A stretch of 64,000 nucleotides of DNA. It comes from CAZWZG01 sp964638245. GTDB lineage: Bacteria; Pseudomonadota; Alphaproteobacteria; Rhodobacterales; Rhodobacteraceae. Positions 42,876-52,004 of this stretch are shown piece by piece (positions within the stretch are counted from its first letter, which is position 1; each line of letters opens with the position of its first letter). Below the pieces are notes generated by a model that was not told where the DNA came from, searched no databases, and was given only the letters and a program-made list of their open reading frames with translations. The DNA is taken from assembly GCA_964638245.1 (NCBI GenBank), contig CAZWZG010000002.1:1-64000 (forward strand), in the 5' to 3' direction. A program made the position numbers and the translations under genes.

Positions 42876-42906
42876 TTGCCGGGCGAGGTTATCGCCCGGC
42901 AATTTT
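42876..42906 (+). terminator. Rho-independent terminator after the first SBP
   Basis: TTGCCGGGCGA (42876-42886), loop GGTTA, TCGCCCGGCAA (42892-42902), then TTTT: a perfect 11-pair stem. Confidence 0.93.
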
Positions 42907-43009
42907 GTTTCAATCACGGAAAATTTAACTTACCTTGCGTCAATTTTTTGGCTACGCTTTCTGTCCGAGTTGGAGGGTGCTCCTCCGATACGCGATAGGG
43001 GGCAATGTC

Positions 43010-43528
43010 GTGTATACGCTTGAAGACCTATGGCTGGTCGGTGGGCCGCCGGATCCAATCCTAAGTCATCTGGTGAAGATGTCGTCGCGCGCATGCGGGG
43101 CTGAATCGGCCATGTTCAACATTTGGCACAAAGATCGTTCTAAGATTCAGTGTCAGGCCCATTGCTGTCTTGAAGCGGGTCGCGCAGAGATTTTTCCGAT
43201 CCCCGAGCGGTTCAGCCTGACGCGGCTTGTTTGTCAAAGAAACATGGTTGTCGCGATTGATGATGCCTTGGAAGACGATCGCGTTTCGCGGGGATGCGGC
43301 GCCAACGAGCTGGAATTCCGCGCAATGATGGGAGCCCCCGTGCTTGGCCCGGATGGTGAGCCGGTCGGTTCCTTGAACGTCTGTTCGAAACAGCCAAAGA
43401 CGTGGAGCGACGTGGAGCGGGACAGTATTTTTTCGATGGCCGCCCTTGCCAGCCAGCATGTACTCTTGCGCGCAACGATCGCCACCGTGAAGATCCTGAG
43501 GGACGAAAGCGGCGTCAAAACCGCGTGA
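43010..43528 (+). CDS. GAF-domain protein
   Basis: A 172-residue soluble protein consisting of one GAF domain (about 20-160; motif GAPVLGPDGEPVGSLNVCSK). GAF domains bind small ligands or heme/Fe-S, and there is no output domain. Six cysteines, including CQAHCC and CGA, suggest metal or redox sensing. The start is a GTG at 43010 with AGGGGG just upstream; there is no ATG in frame until residue 24. It lies between two peptide-binding protein genes, behind a terminator. Confidence 0.75.
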   Translation: MYTLEDLWLVGGPPDPILSHLVKMSSRACGAESAMFNIWHKDRSKIQCQAHCCLEAGRAEIFPIPERFSLTRLVCQRNMVVAIDDALEDDRVSRGCGANELEFRAMMGAPVLGPDGEPVGSLNVCSKQPKTWSDVERDSIFSMAALASQHVLLRATIATVKILRDESGVKTA

Positions 43529-43634
43529 CTTGGCAAAACGGACTTTCGCTCCATGTCAGACCTGTGTTGTTGTGTCGCAGGCCTGCGCGCCACATCAAAA
43601 AAGACGCGCCACGCGCAATCTTGGGGAGACATCC

Positions 43635-45194
43635 ATGAAACATCACCTGACAATGGTCGCCGTCGCGGCCATGCTGACGAGCCCGGCGCTCGCAGAAGAA
43701 TTCCGCTGGGCGGGAACGACCGATCCGCAAACCATGGACCCCCATGCCGTCAACTCGGCACCGGTCCTTGGTTTTCTGAACAACGTTTACGAAGGTCTTG
43801 TCCGCCGCGGCAAAGACATGGCGATTGAGCCTGCGCTTGCGACCTCCTGGGAACCGATTGGCGAAGGCGAAGGCTGGCGCTTCAACTTGCGTCAGGGCGT
43901 GACGTTCCATGACGGATCCGAGTTCAACGCCGACGACGTGCTGTTCTCGTATCAGCGCGCATCCAACGAAGTGGCCGACGTACGCTCGTGGTTCGCGCCA
44001 GTATCGGGTGTTGTGAAGGTTGATGATTTCACGGTCGACATTCTGACGTCCGCTCCGAACCCGATCTTTCCAGACAGCATCGCCAACTGGATGATCATGG
44101 ATAGCGGTTGGGCCGAGGCCAACAACGCCATTTTGCCCGACAAAGAAGCCGGCAACTATGCAACGCTGAACGCAAATGGCACCGGCGCCTTCATGGTCAC
44201 CACGCGTGAACCCGGTTTGCGCACGGTTCTGGAACCCTTCGGTGGTTGGTGGGGCGATGCAGAGCACAACATCACACGTGCCGAATTCACGCCAATTCAG
44301 AACTCGGCCACGGCAGTCGCGGCGCTGCTTTCCGGCGAAATCGATATGATCAACCCTGTACCAATTCAGGACGCCGCGCGTCTTTCGGGGCAGGATGGCG
44401 TTCAGGTCTATCAAGGCATTGAAGCTCGGGTGATCATGCTTGGCTTTGCCCATCAGGCAGAAACACTCAAGTACGGCTCAAGCGCGGGCGAACCCAACCC
44501 GTTCAAGGACAGCCGGGTCCGCGAAGCTGTGGCCAAGGCCGTGAACGTTCCGGCGATCCTGCAGACGATCATGCGCGGCAACGCTGAGCCCGCATCGCAG
44601 CTGGTTAGCCCTGCCATGCGCGGGTTCTCGGACGCGGCTGACATGCGCCCTGACTTCGACCTCGATGAAGCCAAGCGCCTGATGGAAGAAGCCGGTTATC
44701 CCGATGGCTTCGGGTTCGGCCTGATGTGCCCAAATGACCGCTACTTGAATGACGAAGCGGTCTGTCAGGCGGTCGTGTCCATGTTAGCGCAGATCGGTAT
44801 CCAAGCCGAGCTGAATGCCATGCCCGTGTCGAACTATTGGCCCGAACTTCGCGCTGATAACTTTGACATGTATCTCCTTGGGTGGTCACCTGGCACGTTC
44901 GATCATGAGCACCCGATCCGGTTCCTTGTTCACACGCCAATGGACAACTTGGGGACGTGGAACTTTGGCGACTACTCGAACGCTCGCGTTGATGCGCTGC
45001 TGCCGATGATCCAGTCAGAGATCGACGATACCGCGCGTCAGGCGATGATTGATGAAGTGGCCCAGATCTACACCGGAGATCATGCCTATGTGCCGATGTA
45101 CGTTCAGCCGCTGGTTTGGGGCGCGGGTGACAACATCGAGTTGACCCAGCGACCGGACAACTTCTTCATCCTGCGTTGGGTGACAGTGAACTGA
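43635..45194 (+). CDS. Peptide ABC transporter substrate-binding protein (family 5), second copy
   Basis: A 519-residue periplasmic binding protein with a signal peptide (MKHHLTMVAVAAMLTSPALA) and the same SBP_bac_5 architecture as the first copy. The two share blocks such as LMEEAGYPDGFGF and LMCPNDRYLNDEAVCQA, so they are paralogues. GGGGAG precedes ATG 43635. A GC hairpin and a minus-strand gene separate it from the permeases; it may still supply the same transporter with a second substrate. Confidence 0.92.
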   Translation: MKHHLTMVAVAAMLTSPALAEEFRWAGTTDPQTMDPHAVNSAPVLGFLNNVYEGLVRRGKDMAIEPALATSWEPIGEGEGWRFNLRQGVTFHDGSEFNADDVLFSYQRASNEVADVRSWFAPVSGVVKVDDFTVDILTSAPNPIFPDSIANWMIMDSGWAEANNAILPDKEAGNYATLNANGTGAFMVTTREPGLRTVLEPFGGWWGDAEHNITRAEFTPIQNSATAVAALLSGEIDMINPVPIQDAARLSGQDGVQVYQGIEARVIMLGFAHQAETLKYGSSAGEPNPFKDSRVREAVAKAVNVPAILQTIMRGNAEPASQLVSPAMRGFSDAADMRPDFDLDEAKRLMEEAGYPDGFGFGLMCPNDRYLNDEAVCQAVVSMLAQIGIQAELNAMPVSNYWPELRADNFDMYLLGWSPGTFDHEHPIRFLVHTPMDNLGTWNFGDYSNARVDALLPMIQSEIDDTARQAMIDEVAQIYTGDHAYVPMYVQPLVWGAGDNIELTQRPDNFFILRWVTVN

Positions 45195-45209
45195 TCCGAT
45201 AAGACAAAC

Positions 45210-45232
45210 GGGGGAGGGCGCGGCCCTCCCCC
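45210..45232. terminator. Hairpin between the second SBP and a convergent small gene
   Basis: GGGGGAGGGC-GCG-GCCCTCCCCC is a perfect 10-pair stem. There is no T-tract, but it lies between converging genes and may stop or stabilise both transcripts. Confidence 0.6.
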
Positions 45233-45267
45233 GAACCCCCTCCCGTTTCTGGCGCGCAGCCCTAGGG

Positions 45268-45540
45268 CTAGTTCAGGCGGGACTTTGCATCCTGCAGATC
45301 AATCTGCTCGAGCAATTGCACGCCGTGCCCGACAAACCTAAGCAGGTGTTCTCGGGCAAGCGCGCGTGTGGCTTCGGACGCTCCATCAGCCGTGATTTCG
45401 GCGACGTACTCGCTCAAGAGACGCGCAACCTCTTCCATTACCCGCAACGCCTGAACGGGGTCCTCGGCCATCAGAGGCGCGAGGGCGGCGTGAATGTCGG
45501 CCTCGATTTCGGCAAGGCGCTGGGTTGAGGTGTTCTGCAT
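45268..45540 (-). CDS. Small helical protein of unknown function
   Basis: A 90-residue protein that is all helix by appearance (RLAEIEADIHAALAPLMAED, MEEVARLLSEYVAEIT), acidic, with no membrane segment. I do not recognise it. ATG 45540 is chosen; a GTG at 45621 would add 27 residues but neither has a good ribosome site. It is the only minus-strand gene inside the peptide transporter region. Confidence 0.55.
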   Translation of the reverse strand: MQNTSTQRLAEIEADIHAALAPLMAEDPVQALRVMEEVARLLSEYVAEITADGASEATRALAREHLLRFVGHGVQLLEQIDLQDAKSRLN

Positions 45541-45723
45541 CAGCCATCTCTGGGGTTGAATGCGATTCTGGCCGAGTGCCCAAACCGCTTTGGAAAGGCT
45601 GAGATAAGCATTCGTTTGCACGATAGGGAGTAGGCTTTTCCGGACCTCGTTTTTGCAATGACGTTACGGCCGCCCTCTTGATCTTTGCCTTGACCCTGAC
45701 GGGGGGAGTGTCAAAGGTAAAAC

Positions 45724-46746
45724 ATGCTGTCCTTCATCCTTCGCCGCGTCATGCAATCCGCCCTCGTGCTTCTTGTGGTCGGGCTGGTGGCGTTTTCGAT
45801 GTTCCGCTTTGTCGGCGATCCCATCGACAACATGCTTGGACAGGAAAGGACGCAAGCCGATATCGAGCGTTTGCGCGACCAGTTGGGCCTCGATGAACCG
45901 TTTCCGGTCCAGTACTGGAACTTCTTGAAGGGCGCGGCTCAGGGCAATTTCGGGATATCCTATCGCCAGTCCCGCCCGGTGTCCGAAATTCTTGCGGAGC
46001 GCGCACCAGCGACGCTTGAATTGGCGTTCGTGTCGGGAATTTTTGCTTTTGTCGTCGGGATCGGGCTTGGCGTTTACACGGCGATCCGACGAGACGGCTG
46101 GTTATCCAATACGATCATGACAGTTTCGTTGATTGGCGTTTCCCTGCCGACATTCCTGATTGGTATCTTGCTGATCTACATTTTCGGCGTTGGCATAATG
46201 ATCAGGATTCCCTGGACGGAAATTGCGTTCAGTACAAAGTTCCTTCCAACGTTCGGTCGGGGCGAAGTCGTCGATCTGGGCTGGTGGACAACCGGATTTT
46301 TGACGGCCAGCGGGTTGAAGGCACTGATCCTGCCGTCGATCACGTTGGGTCTCTACCAAATGACGCTGATCATGCGCCTCGTGCGCGCCGAGATGCTCGA
46401 AGTGCTCCGGCAGGACTATATCCGGTTTGCCCGAGCGCGCGGTTTGCGCGAGCGCGTGGTGAACTTCCGCCATGCGCTAAAGAACACGATGGTCCCGGTG
46501 ATCACGGTGGTTGGCCTGCAGCTTGGGTCGATCATCGCTTTTGCCATCATCACCGAGACCGTTTTCCAATGGCCCGGAGTTGGCCTGTTGTTCATCAACG
46601 CGATCCAGTTCGTGGATATCCCGGTGATGGCGGCCTACCTGATGCTGATCTCGGTGGTGGTTGTCGGCATCAACCTGATCGTTGACCTTCTTTCTTTCGC
46701 AATCGAACCGAGGCTCCGCAATGACTCGTGCACCGATCGAAGCTGA
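45724..46746 (+). CDS. Peptide ABC transporter permease (DppB-like)
   Basis: A 340-residue inner-membrane permease with about six helices. It has an N-terminal MLSFILRRVMQSALVLLVVG typical of DppB/OppB and the EAA loop (RAEMLEVLRQDYIRFARARG) that docks the ATPase. It begins the permease-ATPase operon, and its last 26 bases overlap the next permease gene. AAAGGT lies just before the ATG. Confidence 0.93.
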   Translation: MLSFILRRVMQSALVLLVVGLVAFSMFRFVGDPIDNMLGQERTQADIERLRDQLGLDEPFPVQYWNFLKGAAQGNFGISYRQSRPVSEILAERAPATLELAFVSGIFAFVVGIGLGVYTAIRRDGWLSNTIMTVSLIGVSLPTFLIGILLIYIFGVGIMIRIPWTEIAFSTKFLPTFGRGEVVDLGWWTTGFLTASGLKALILPSITLGLYQMTLIMRLVRAEMLEVLRQDYIRFARARGLRERVVNFRHALKNTMVPVITVVGLQLGSIIAFAIITETVFQWPGVGLLFINAIQFVDIPVMAAYLMLISVVVVGINLIVDLLSFAIEPRLRNDSCTDRS

Positions 46747-47686
46747 AGTGAAGGCCGCCGAGGCGCGTGCGCCGGGCGCTTTTGCACGGTTCTGGGATAG
46801 CGATTTTGCGTGGAAGTTTCGTCATTCTCCCATTGCGATCATCAGTTTCACCGTCACAGCCGTGTTGATCCTTTCTGCCGTGTTCGCCCCACTCGTGGCG
46901 CCCTACGACCCATTCAATCCCGCCAGCCTGAACCTGATGAACGGCTTCACCCCTCCGGGGGAGGCGAATGCCTTTACCGGTGATGAGTTCTGGCTCGGCA
47001 CCGATGACCAGGGCCGGGATGTGTTTTCGACGATCCTGTATGGGATGCGAATATCGCTTTTCGTGGGCTTTGCGGCGGTGTTGTTTGCGATGGTCCTTGG
47101 CGTCACGCTGGGGCTGATTTCGGGCTATGTCGGCGGTTGGACCGAGACGATCATCATGCGCATTGCGGATGTTCAGCTGACGTTCCCATCGATCCTTGTG
47201 GCGATGCTGATCTTCGGGATCGCAAAAGGGTTCACGCCGGTCGAGTACCGCGATCAGATGGCGATCTGGGTTTTGATCTTTGCGATTGGCCTGTCGGATT
47301 GGGTGCAATTCGCGCGCGTCGTCCGGGGGGCGACTTTGGTCGAAAAAGGCAAGGAATACGTGCAGGCCGCGCAGCTCATCGGGCGATCGCCGTTTGCAAT
47401 CATGCTGCGGCATATCCTGCCCAACGTGCTTTCGCCTGTACTTGTCATCGCCACGATTAGCCTGGCCCTTGCAATCATAGCAGAAGCCACGCTGTCCTTC
47501 CTTGGTGTTGGCGCGCCCCCGACGCAGCCGTCGCTGGGCACACTTATTCGCATCGGCCAGCAGTTCCTGTTCTCGGGTGAGTGGTGGATCCTGTTCTTCC
47601 CGGCCTGCACGCTTTTGACTCTCGCGCTTGCGGTGAACCTGCTTGGGGACTGGCTCCGCGATGCCTTGAACCCGCGCTTGAACTAA
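46721..47686 (+). CDS. Peptide ABC transporter permease (DppC-like)
   Basis: A 321-residue partner permease with an OppC-type N-terminal domain (about 35-60, with WKFRHSPIAIISFTVTAVL), the motif LGTDDQGRDVFSTILYGMRIS and an EAA loop near GKEYVQAAQLIGRSPFAI. ATG 46721 is the first sensible start and overlaps dppB. It forms the channel with the DppB-like protein. Confidence 0.93.
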   Translation: MTRAPIEAEVKAAEARAPGAFARFWDSDFAWKFRHSPIAIISFTVTAVLILSAVFAPLVAPYDPFNPASLNLMNGFTPPGEANAFTGDEFWLGTDDQGRDVFSTILYGMRISLFVGFAAVLFAMVLGVTLGLISGYVGGWTETIIMRIADVQLTFPSILVAMLIFGIAKGFTPVEYRDQMAIWVLIFAIGLSDWVQFARVVRGATLVEKGKEYVQAAQLIGRSPFAIMLRHILPNVLSPVLVIATISLALAIIAEATLSFLGVGAPPTQPSLGTLIRIGQQFLFSGEWWILFFPACTLLTLALAVNLLGDWLRDALNPRLN

Positions 47687-47746
47687 AAGGGTCCGACCGC
47701 AAGGTCATTGCCCGAAGACGACGAAAAGAGACCTGAGGGGACCGCT

Positions 47747-49453
47747 GTGAGCCTGCTTGAAATCGAAGACCTGAGCGTCGCGTTCTCTTCTCGAAGGGGC
47801 CTGTTCACTGCGGTCAAGAATGCGATGCTGACCGTTGAGCCCGGCGAGATCCACGGATTGGTCGGTGAGTCCGGCGCGGGAAAGTCGACCATCGGCGCTG
47901 CGATCATGGGACTGCTTGATGGTGCCGGGCATATCTCGGGCGGGACCATTAGCCTGAAGGGCGACGCTATTTCGGGGCGTGACCGCGCCAGTATGCGCGC
48001 GCTTCGCGGCAAAACCATTTCCATGATCTTTCAGGACCCCCTGACCTCGCTCAATCCGCTTTTCACCGTCGGCGAACAGTTGATTGAAACCATCGAGGCG
48101 CATCTTGGGTTCAGCGACGCCAAGGCGCGCGAGCGTGCGATCGAGCTTCTCGACAGGGTCGGCATCCCAAAACCCGAGTTGCGCGTGGATCAGTACCCGC
48201 ACCAGTTTTCCGGGGGTATGCGGCAGCGTGTGGTCATCGCTTTGGCGCTTTGTTCAGAGCCTGACGTCATCATCGCAGATGAACCGACCACCGCCTTGGA
48301 CGTATCCATCCAGGCGCAGATCCTGGAATTGATCAAGAGCCTCGCGCGCGAGCGGAAGGTGGGCGTGATCCTGATCACCCACGACATGGGCGTCATTGCC
48401 GAAACCACGGACCGTGTGACCGTGATGTACATGGGCGAGGTCGTCGAAAGCGGAGCCACCGAGCAGGTTCTGGGCCGTCCAAACCACCCTTACACCCAAT
48501 CCCTGATCGCGGCGGTGCCGCGCCCGGATGTCAAGCTGAGGCGGTTCCCACAAATCAGTTACGGCGGGCGCGATACGACCTTCAAGATCGAGGATCTGGC
48601 CCGGGATTGGCCGGCGCAGCCGCATACCGAAGGATCTTTGGTCGAGGCGCACAATCTCAAGAAGGTCTTTCTTGAGCGTGGAAGCCTTTTCCCGTCTCAA
48701 CGCCGCTATCTGACCGCCGTCGATGATGTGACTTTCGATATTCGCCCGGGCGAGGTTTTCGGGCTGGTCGGGGAAAGTGGTTCGGGCAAGTCGACCATCG
48801 CGCGGATGATCGCGGGTCTTTACAAGCTGGACGGGGGATCCGTGCGATTTGACGGGACCCAGGTTTCGGGGGCGGACCCTGAAACGCTCGAAGCCTACCG
48901 TCGCCAAATCCAGATGATCTTTCAGGACCCTTTTTCGTCGCTCAACCCGCGCCACCGGGTCGATCAGATCGTTGCTGAACCCGCTTTGCACCTTGGTGCG
49001 ATTCCAAAGGATGCCATCAAGCACCGCGTCGCCGAACTTCTCGATAGGGTCGGCCTAGGGGCCGATGCCGGACTGAAATACCCGCACGAGTTCTCGGGCG
49101 GTCAAAGACAGCGGATTTCGATCGCCCGTGCGTTGGCGACACAGCCTCGCTTCCTGATTTGCGACGAGCCCACCAGCGCGCTCGATGTGTCGATCCAGGC
49201 CCAGATCCTCAACATCCTGAAAGACCTGCAAGAGCATCTTGGCCTGACCATGCTTTTCATCAGCCACGACCTGCCCGTGGTGCGCCAGATGTGCGATCGC
49301 GTCGGTGTACTGCGGCGAGGTCAGTTGGTGGAGCTTGCCGAAACAGAAACTCTCTTCGCCAATCCCCAAACCGATTACACGAAAGAGCTGCTCGAACTCA
49401 TGCCAAAGACCGACCGCCTTTCGCGCGAAGGCCTCAAAGAGGCGCAGGTCTGA
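47747..49453 (+). CDS. Fused double ATPase of a peptide ABC transporter (DppD-DppF type)
   Basis: A 568-residue protein with two ABC domains in one chain: Walker A GESGAGKST with signature SGGMRQRV (about 1-270), and GESGSGKST with SGGQRQRI (about 305-560). Both Walker B motifs (IADEPT, ICDEPTSALD) are intact, so both sites should work. Each half ends with the oligopeptide C-terminal motif (HPYTQSLIAAVP; DYTKELLELMP). The start is a GTG at 47747 with GAGGGG at 47735-47740. Confidence 0.92.
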   Translation: MSLLEIEDLSVAFSSRRGLFTAVKNAMLTVEPGEIHGLVGESGAGKSTIGAAIMGLLDGAGHISGGTISLKGDAISGRDRASMRALRGKTISMIFQDPLTSLNPLFTVGEQLIETIEAHLGFSDAKARERAIELLDRVGIPKPELRVDQYPHQFSGGMRQRVVIALALCSEPDVIIADEPTTALDVSIQAQILELIKSLARERKVGVILITHDMGVIAETTDRVTVMYMGEVVESGATEQVLGRPNHPYTQSLIAAVPRPDVKLRRFPQISYGGRDTTFKIEDLARDWPAQPHTEGSLVEAHNLKKVFLERGSLFPSQRRYLTAVDDVTFDIRPGEVFGLVGESGSGKSTIARMIAGLYKLDGGSVRFDGTQVSGADPETLEAYRRQIQMIFQDPFSSLNPRHRVDQIVAEPALHLGAIPKDAIKHRVAELLDRVGLGADAGLKYPHEFSGGQRQRISIARALATQPRFLICDEPTSALDVSIQAQILNILKDLQEHLGLTMLFISHDLPVVRQMCDRVGVLRRGQLVELAETETLFANPQTDYTKELLELMPKTDRLSREGLKEAQV

Positions 49454-49456
49454 TCC

Positions 49457-49945
49457 ATGTCCATTCTGACCTATTGTTCTGACCATCCGATCCGCTCTTT
49501 TGCCGCTGGAGATGTCTTACTCGAAGAAGGGCGATCGGGAACCGAGTTGTACGTGCTTCTTGAGGGGAAGGTTGCCGTGATGCGCGGCTCTGTCGAGGTG
49601 GCGCGCGTGAAAGAACCCGGCGCGCTTTTCGGCGAAATGTCGGTATTGCTGCAGAGCCCCTATTCGGCAAGCGTTGTCGCAAAGTCGGATGTGCGCGCGC
49701 ATCATGTGGCGGATGCGGGGACGTTTTTGTCCTCAAGCCCAGCCGTCGCGCTCCATTGCGCGCGCCTTCTGGCGCAACGGCTTCAGGATGCGACTACGTA
49801 TCTTGCCGATTTCAAGGCGCAGTTTTCTGATCGAACCGATCATTTTGGAATGGTGGACGAAATTCTGGACAGCCTGATCAACCAGCAATGGGACGAAAAG
49901 GCGGGTGGAAAACAGCGCGGCGGTGCTGGTGACAGCCGGCTTTAG
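49457..49945 (+). CDS. Cyclic nucleotide-binding (cNMP) domain protein
   Basis: A 162-residue protein with a single cNMP-binding beta-roll (about 12-110; LLEEGRSGTELYVLLEGKVAV, GALFGEMSVLL) and a helical tail. The phosphate-binding cassette reads FGEMSVLLQSPYSAS, where the usual arginine of R-S/T-A is replaced by Y, so nucleotide binding is uncertain. There is no helix-turn-helix. It follows the ATPase gene by 3 bases and may control the transporter. It overlaps the convergent gpsA-like stop. Confidence 0.82.
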   Translation: MSILTYCSDHPIRSFAAGDVLLEEGRSGTELYVLLEGKVAVMRGSVEVARVKEPGALFGEMSVLLQSPYSASVVAKSDVRAHHVADAGTFLSSSPAVALHCARLLAQRLQDATTYLADFKAQFSDRTDHFGMVDEILDSLINQQWDEKAGGKQRGGAGDSRL

Positions 49946-49949
49946 CCGG
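49936..49949. terminator. Small hairpin over two converging stop codons
   Basis: CCGGC (49936-49940), TTTA, GCCGG (49945-49949). It spans the stops of the cNMP gene (49943-49945) and the gpsA-like gene (49944-49942). Short stem, no T-tract. Confidence 0.4.
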
Positions 49950-50802
49950 GCTTGATTGGACGGCGCATCAGCGCGTCCACGGCTTCTTTCGGCGCTAGCC
50001 CCTCATAGATCACGGCGTTCAATGCCGCGGCGATGGGAGCGTCGTTTTCCCCGACAGCTTGCAAAAGACCGCCAAGAGCGTGGAGGCCTTCGACCGTGCC
50101 GAGCGTTTTCACCGCGTCCTCAGCCGAAACGCCGCGCGCTATCATGCGGCCAAAGCGGAAGTTGCGGCTTTTTTCCGAGGTGCAGGTCAAAAAGACATCG
50201 CCGATGCCTGCTGGCGCCATCAGTGTTTCGCTTTGCCCACCAAGGGTCATCACCGCGCGGCGCAACTCTTCGATCCCGCGCACCAGAAGCGAGGCGCGCG
50301 CGTTTTCACCAAGGCCCAATTCGGTCACGGCACCCGCGGCAATCGCAAGGATGTTCTTCATTGTGCCGCACACCTGCACCCCGACGACATCTGTCGTCCA
50401 GTATAGCCGGAAACGCGTTGTGCTTAGGGTTTCGGCCAGAGCTTCGGCCAAGTCAGGGTTCGTTGCGGCAAGACTGTGGATGGTCGGCAGGCCAGACGAA
50501 AGCTCATCCGCAAAGCCGGGACCGCTCAGAACCGCAAAGGGACGATCACCCAGAAGCGTTGACGAAAAGGCCCCGGATGCCAGCATGCCCTTGGAGCAAA
50601 GGATCGGAATCGTTTCGGGACCAAACTCTAGGTTCGATAACAGCGCGGGTAATGCGGAGGTGGGAATCGCCAGAATGGCGACGCGGTGCTCGATCCATTT
50701 CGGGTGGTCCCGCCCAAAGTGAGCAATGGCCCTATCCCCATAGACATTGGCCAATGCGAATCCAAATGCACCCTTGCCGATGATCGCGAGGCGATCCGTC
50801 AT
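49942..50802 (-). CDS. Short variant of glycerol-3-phosphate dehydrogenase (GpsA-like)
   Basis: A 286-residue protein against about 320-335 for usual GpsA. The nucleotide motif is GKGAFGFALA (normally GAGxWGTALA). After GRDHPKW it jumps directly to VAILAIPTSAL, losing about 35 residues of the Rossmann half. The catalytic region is retained: CSKGML, GTMKNILAIAAG with the key lysine, and APAGIGDVFLTCTSEKSRNFRFG. It would reduce dihydroxyacetone phosphate for lipid synthesis. It is in an operon with the preceding metallophosphoesterase (4-base overlap). It may be the sole GpsA or a paralogue. Confidence 0.8.
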   Translation of the reverse strand: MTDRLAIIGKGAFGFALANVYGDRAIAHFGRDHPKWIEHRVAILAIPTSALPALLSNLEFGPETIPILCSKGMLASGAFSSTLLGDRPFAVLSGPGFADELSSGLPTIHSLAATNPDLAEALAETLSTTRFRLYWTTDVVGVQVCGTMKNILAIAAGAVTELGLGENARASLLVRGIEELRRAVMTLGGQSETLMAPAGIGDVFLTCTSEKSRNFRFGRMIARGVSAEDAVKTLGTVEGLHALGGLLQAVGENDAPIAAALNAVIYEGLAPKEAVDALMRRPIKPG

Positions 50803-51584
50803 GGGCCACCCATGCTCGCAGGCAACCAGTCAGGCAGGCCCTTCAAGGGGCGGGGCGGAGCGCTGTTTGCCAGGCTCAACTCCTCCGCGCCTTCAAAGGA
50901 AAACCACGCCGCGCGTTCCGCCTGAAGATCGAAAATGATATGCGACGGCAGATTGCCAAGTTGTCGGCCAGCGTTGAACACCCAGGTCGATCCGATCCTC
51001 GTTGCCCAGCCACCTCCGGGGACAAACGGTGCCTCGTGGACGTGCCCGGCCAACACGACATCCGGTGAATATTCGGCGATCCAGCGAGAAAGCGCGCCAT
51101 CCCCGAAAAAGCGCGCGCCCGACCACGCCACCGGGCTTTCCTCCGGAGGCGCGTGATAGGCCCAGATCCAAGGGCGAGCGCCTTTTTTGGCGTCCTGTGC
51201 CAGTTGCTCCCCGATTGCTGCCTGAGCATGTGGTCCGTCCCACCACGGGCAGGCGGTGATCAATGCGTTATCGGCGCGATAACTTTGGCCGTCGGCGATC
51301 ATCCCGTCGTCGCTCAGATCCTCCAGCCAATCCGCGAACTGTTCGCCACTGCTTGCTGTTCCGGTCAGGTCGTGATTGCCCGAACAGACGACGACCCGGG
51401 TCAGTTTGTTGAGCTTTTCAAGATACTTACGGACCACGACAATCTGTGCACGGCGATCCACGGAGGCGGACAATTCCAGAAGGTCTCCAGCGATGATGAT
51501 CAGATCAAAATGCGGTGCTTCGGCCAGAAGCCAGTCAAACTGCGGCAACCCATAGTGAAGATCAGAAAGTGCCAGACAGCGCAT
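50799..51584 (-). CDS. Calcineurin-like metallophosphoesterase
   Basis: A 261-residue enzyme with all metallophosphoesterase blocks: D8-x-H10 (LSDLHYG), AGDLLE (D34), CSGNHD, and GHVHEAPF. It has a two-metal centre; the substrate (nucleotide, phosphoester or nucleic acid) is unknown. ATG 51584 has GGGGGGAAAC before it. It is translationally coupled to the gpsA-like gene, which might hint at a phosphoester in lipid metabolism (weak inference). Confidence 0.87.
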   Translation of the reverse strand: MRCLALSDLHYGLPQFDWLLAEAPHFDLIIIAGDLLELSASVDRRAQIVVVRKYLEKLNKLTRVVVCSGNHDLTGTASSGEQFADWLEDLSDDGMIADGQSYRADNALITACPWWDGPHAQAAIGEQLAQDAKKGARPWIWAYHAPPEESPVAWSGARFFGDGALSRWIAEYSPDVVLAGHVHEAPFVPGGGWATRIGSTWVFNAGRQLGNLPSHIIFDLQAERAAWFSFEGAEELSLANSAPPRPLKGLPDWLPASMGGP

Positions 51585-51648
51585 GTTTCCCCCCGGAATA
51601 CCTCGGACCGTCCCCGGAAAACCGCGATGTGGCAAGGGCTAATCGGGT

Positions 51649-51918
51649 TTAGCGCATCGAGCGGATGGGGCCGCCGTCATCTTCGGGACCTTCAAGAGGC
51701 TTTCGCGCGCGTGTGGGTGTTTCCGTGCGGGTCGGTTTGCGTCGCCCAAAGAGGCGCGCCAAAAGGCGGCGGGCAATAAATTGCAGAACGACAACGCAAA
51801 CGACAAACACGAGCAGCGCTGGAAGGACCGAGCGCAATCCGATGTCAACGCAGGCATCACCCGCTCCGAAAATCAGAGCGGTCAGGATCGTCACAACCTC
51901 TGTACAGGGCTCGAACAT
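51649..51918 (-). CDS. Small membrane protein of unknown function
   Basis: An 89-residue protein with one strong transmembrane helix (about 28-50, SVLPALLVFVVCVVVLQFIA), a possible first hydrophobic stretch (8-20), and a basic, proline-rich cytoplasmic tail. No family recognised. The ribosome site is weak. Single gene. Confidence 0.6.
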   Translation of the reverse strand: MFEPCTEVVTILTALIFGAGDACVDIGLRSVLPALLVFVVCVVVLQFIARRLLARLFGRRKPTRTETPTRARKPLEGPEDDGGPIRSMR

Positions 51919-52004
51919 TGCTTTGTCCCACGTGATGTCCGGGGAACGTTTACTAGATCAACGGGGCAAAAAGATGTCGGAGCGGCGCTGGGCGTCTGCC
52001 GACC

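Noticed and set aside
41525..44453. Long minus-strand frames opposite both peptide-binding protein genes (462 and 312 codons)
   Set aside because: They mirror well-supported binding-protein genes with signal peptides; their translations are arginine/histidine-rich and lack domains.
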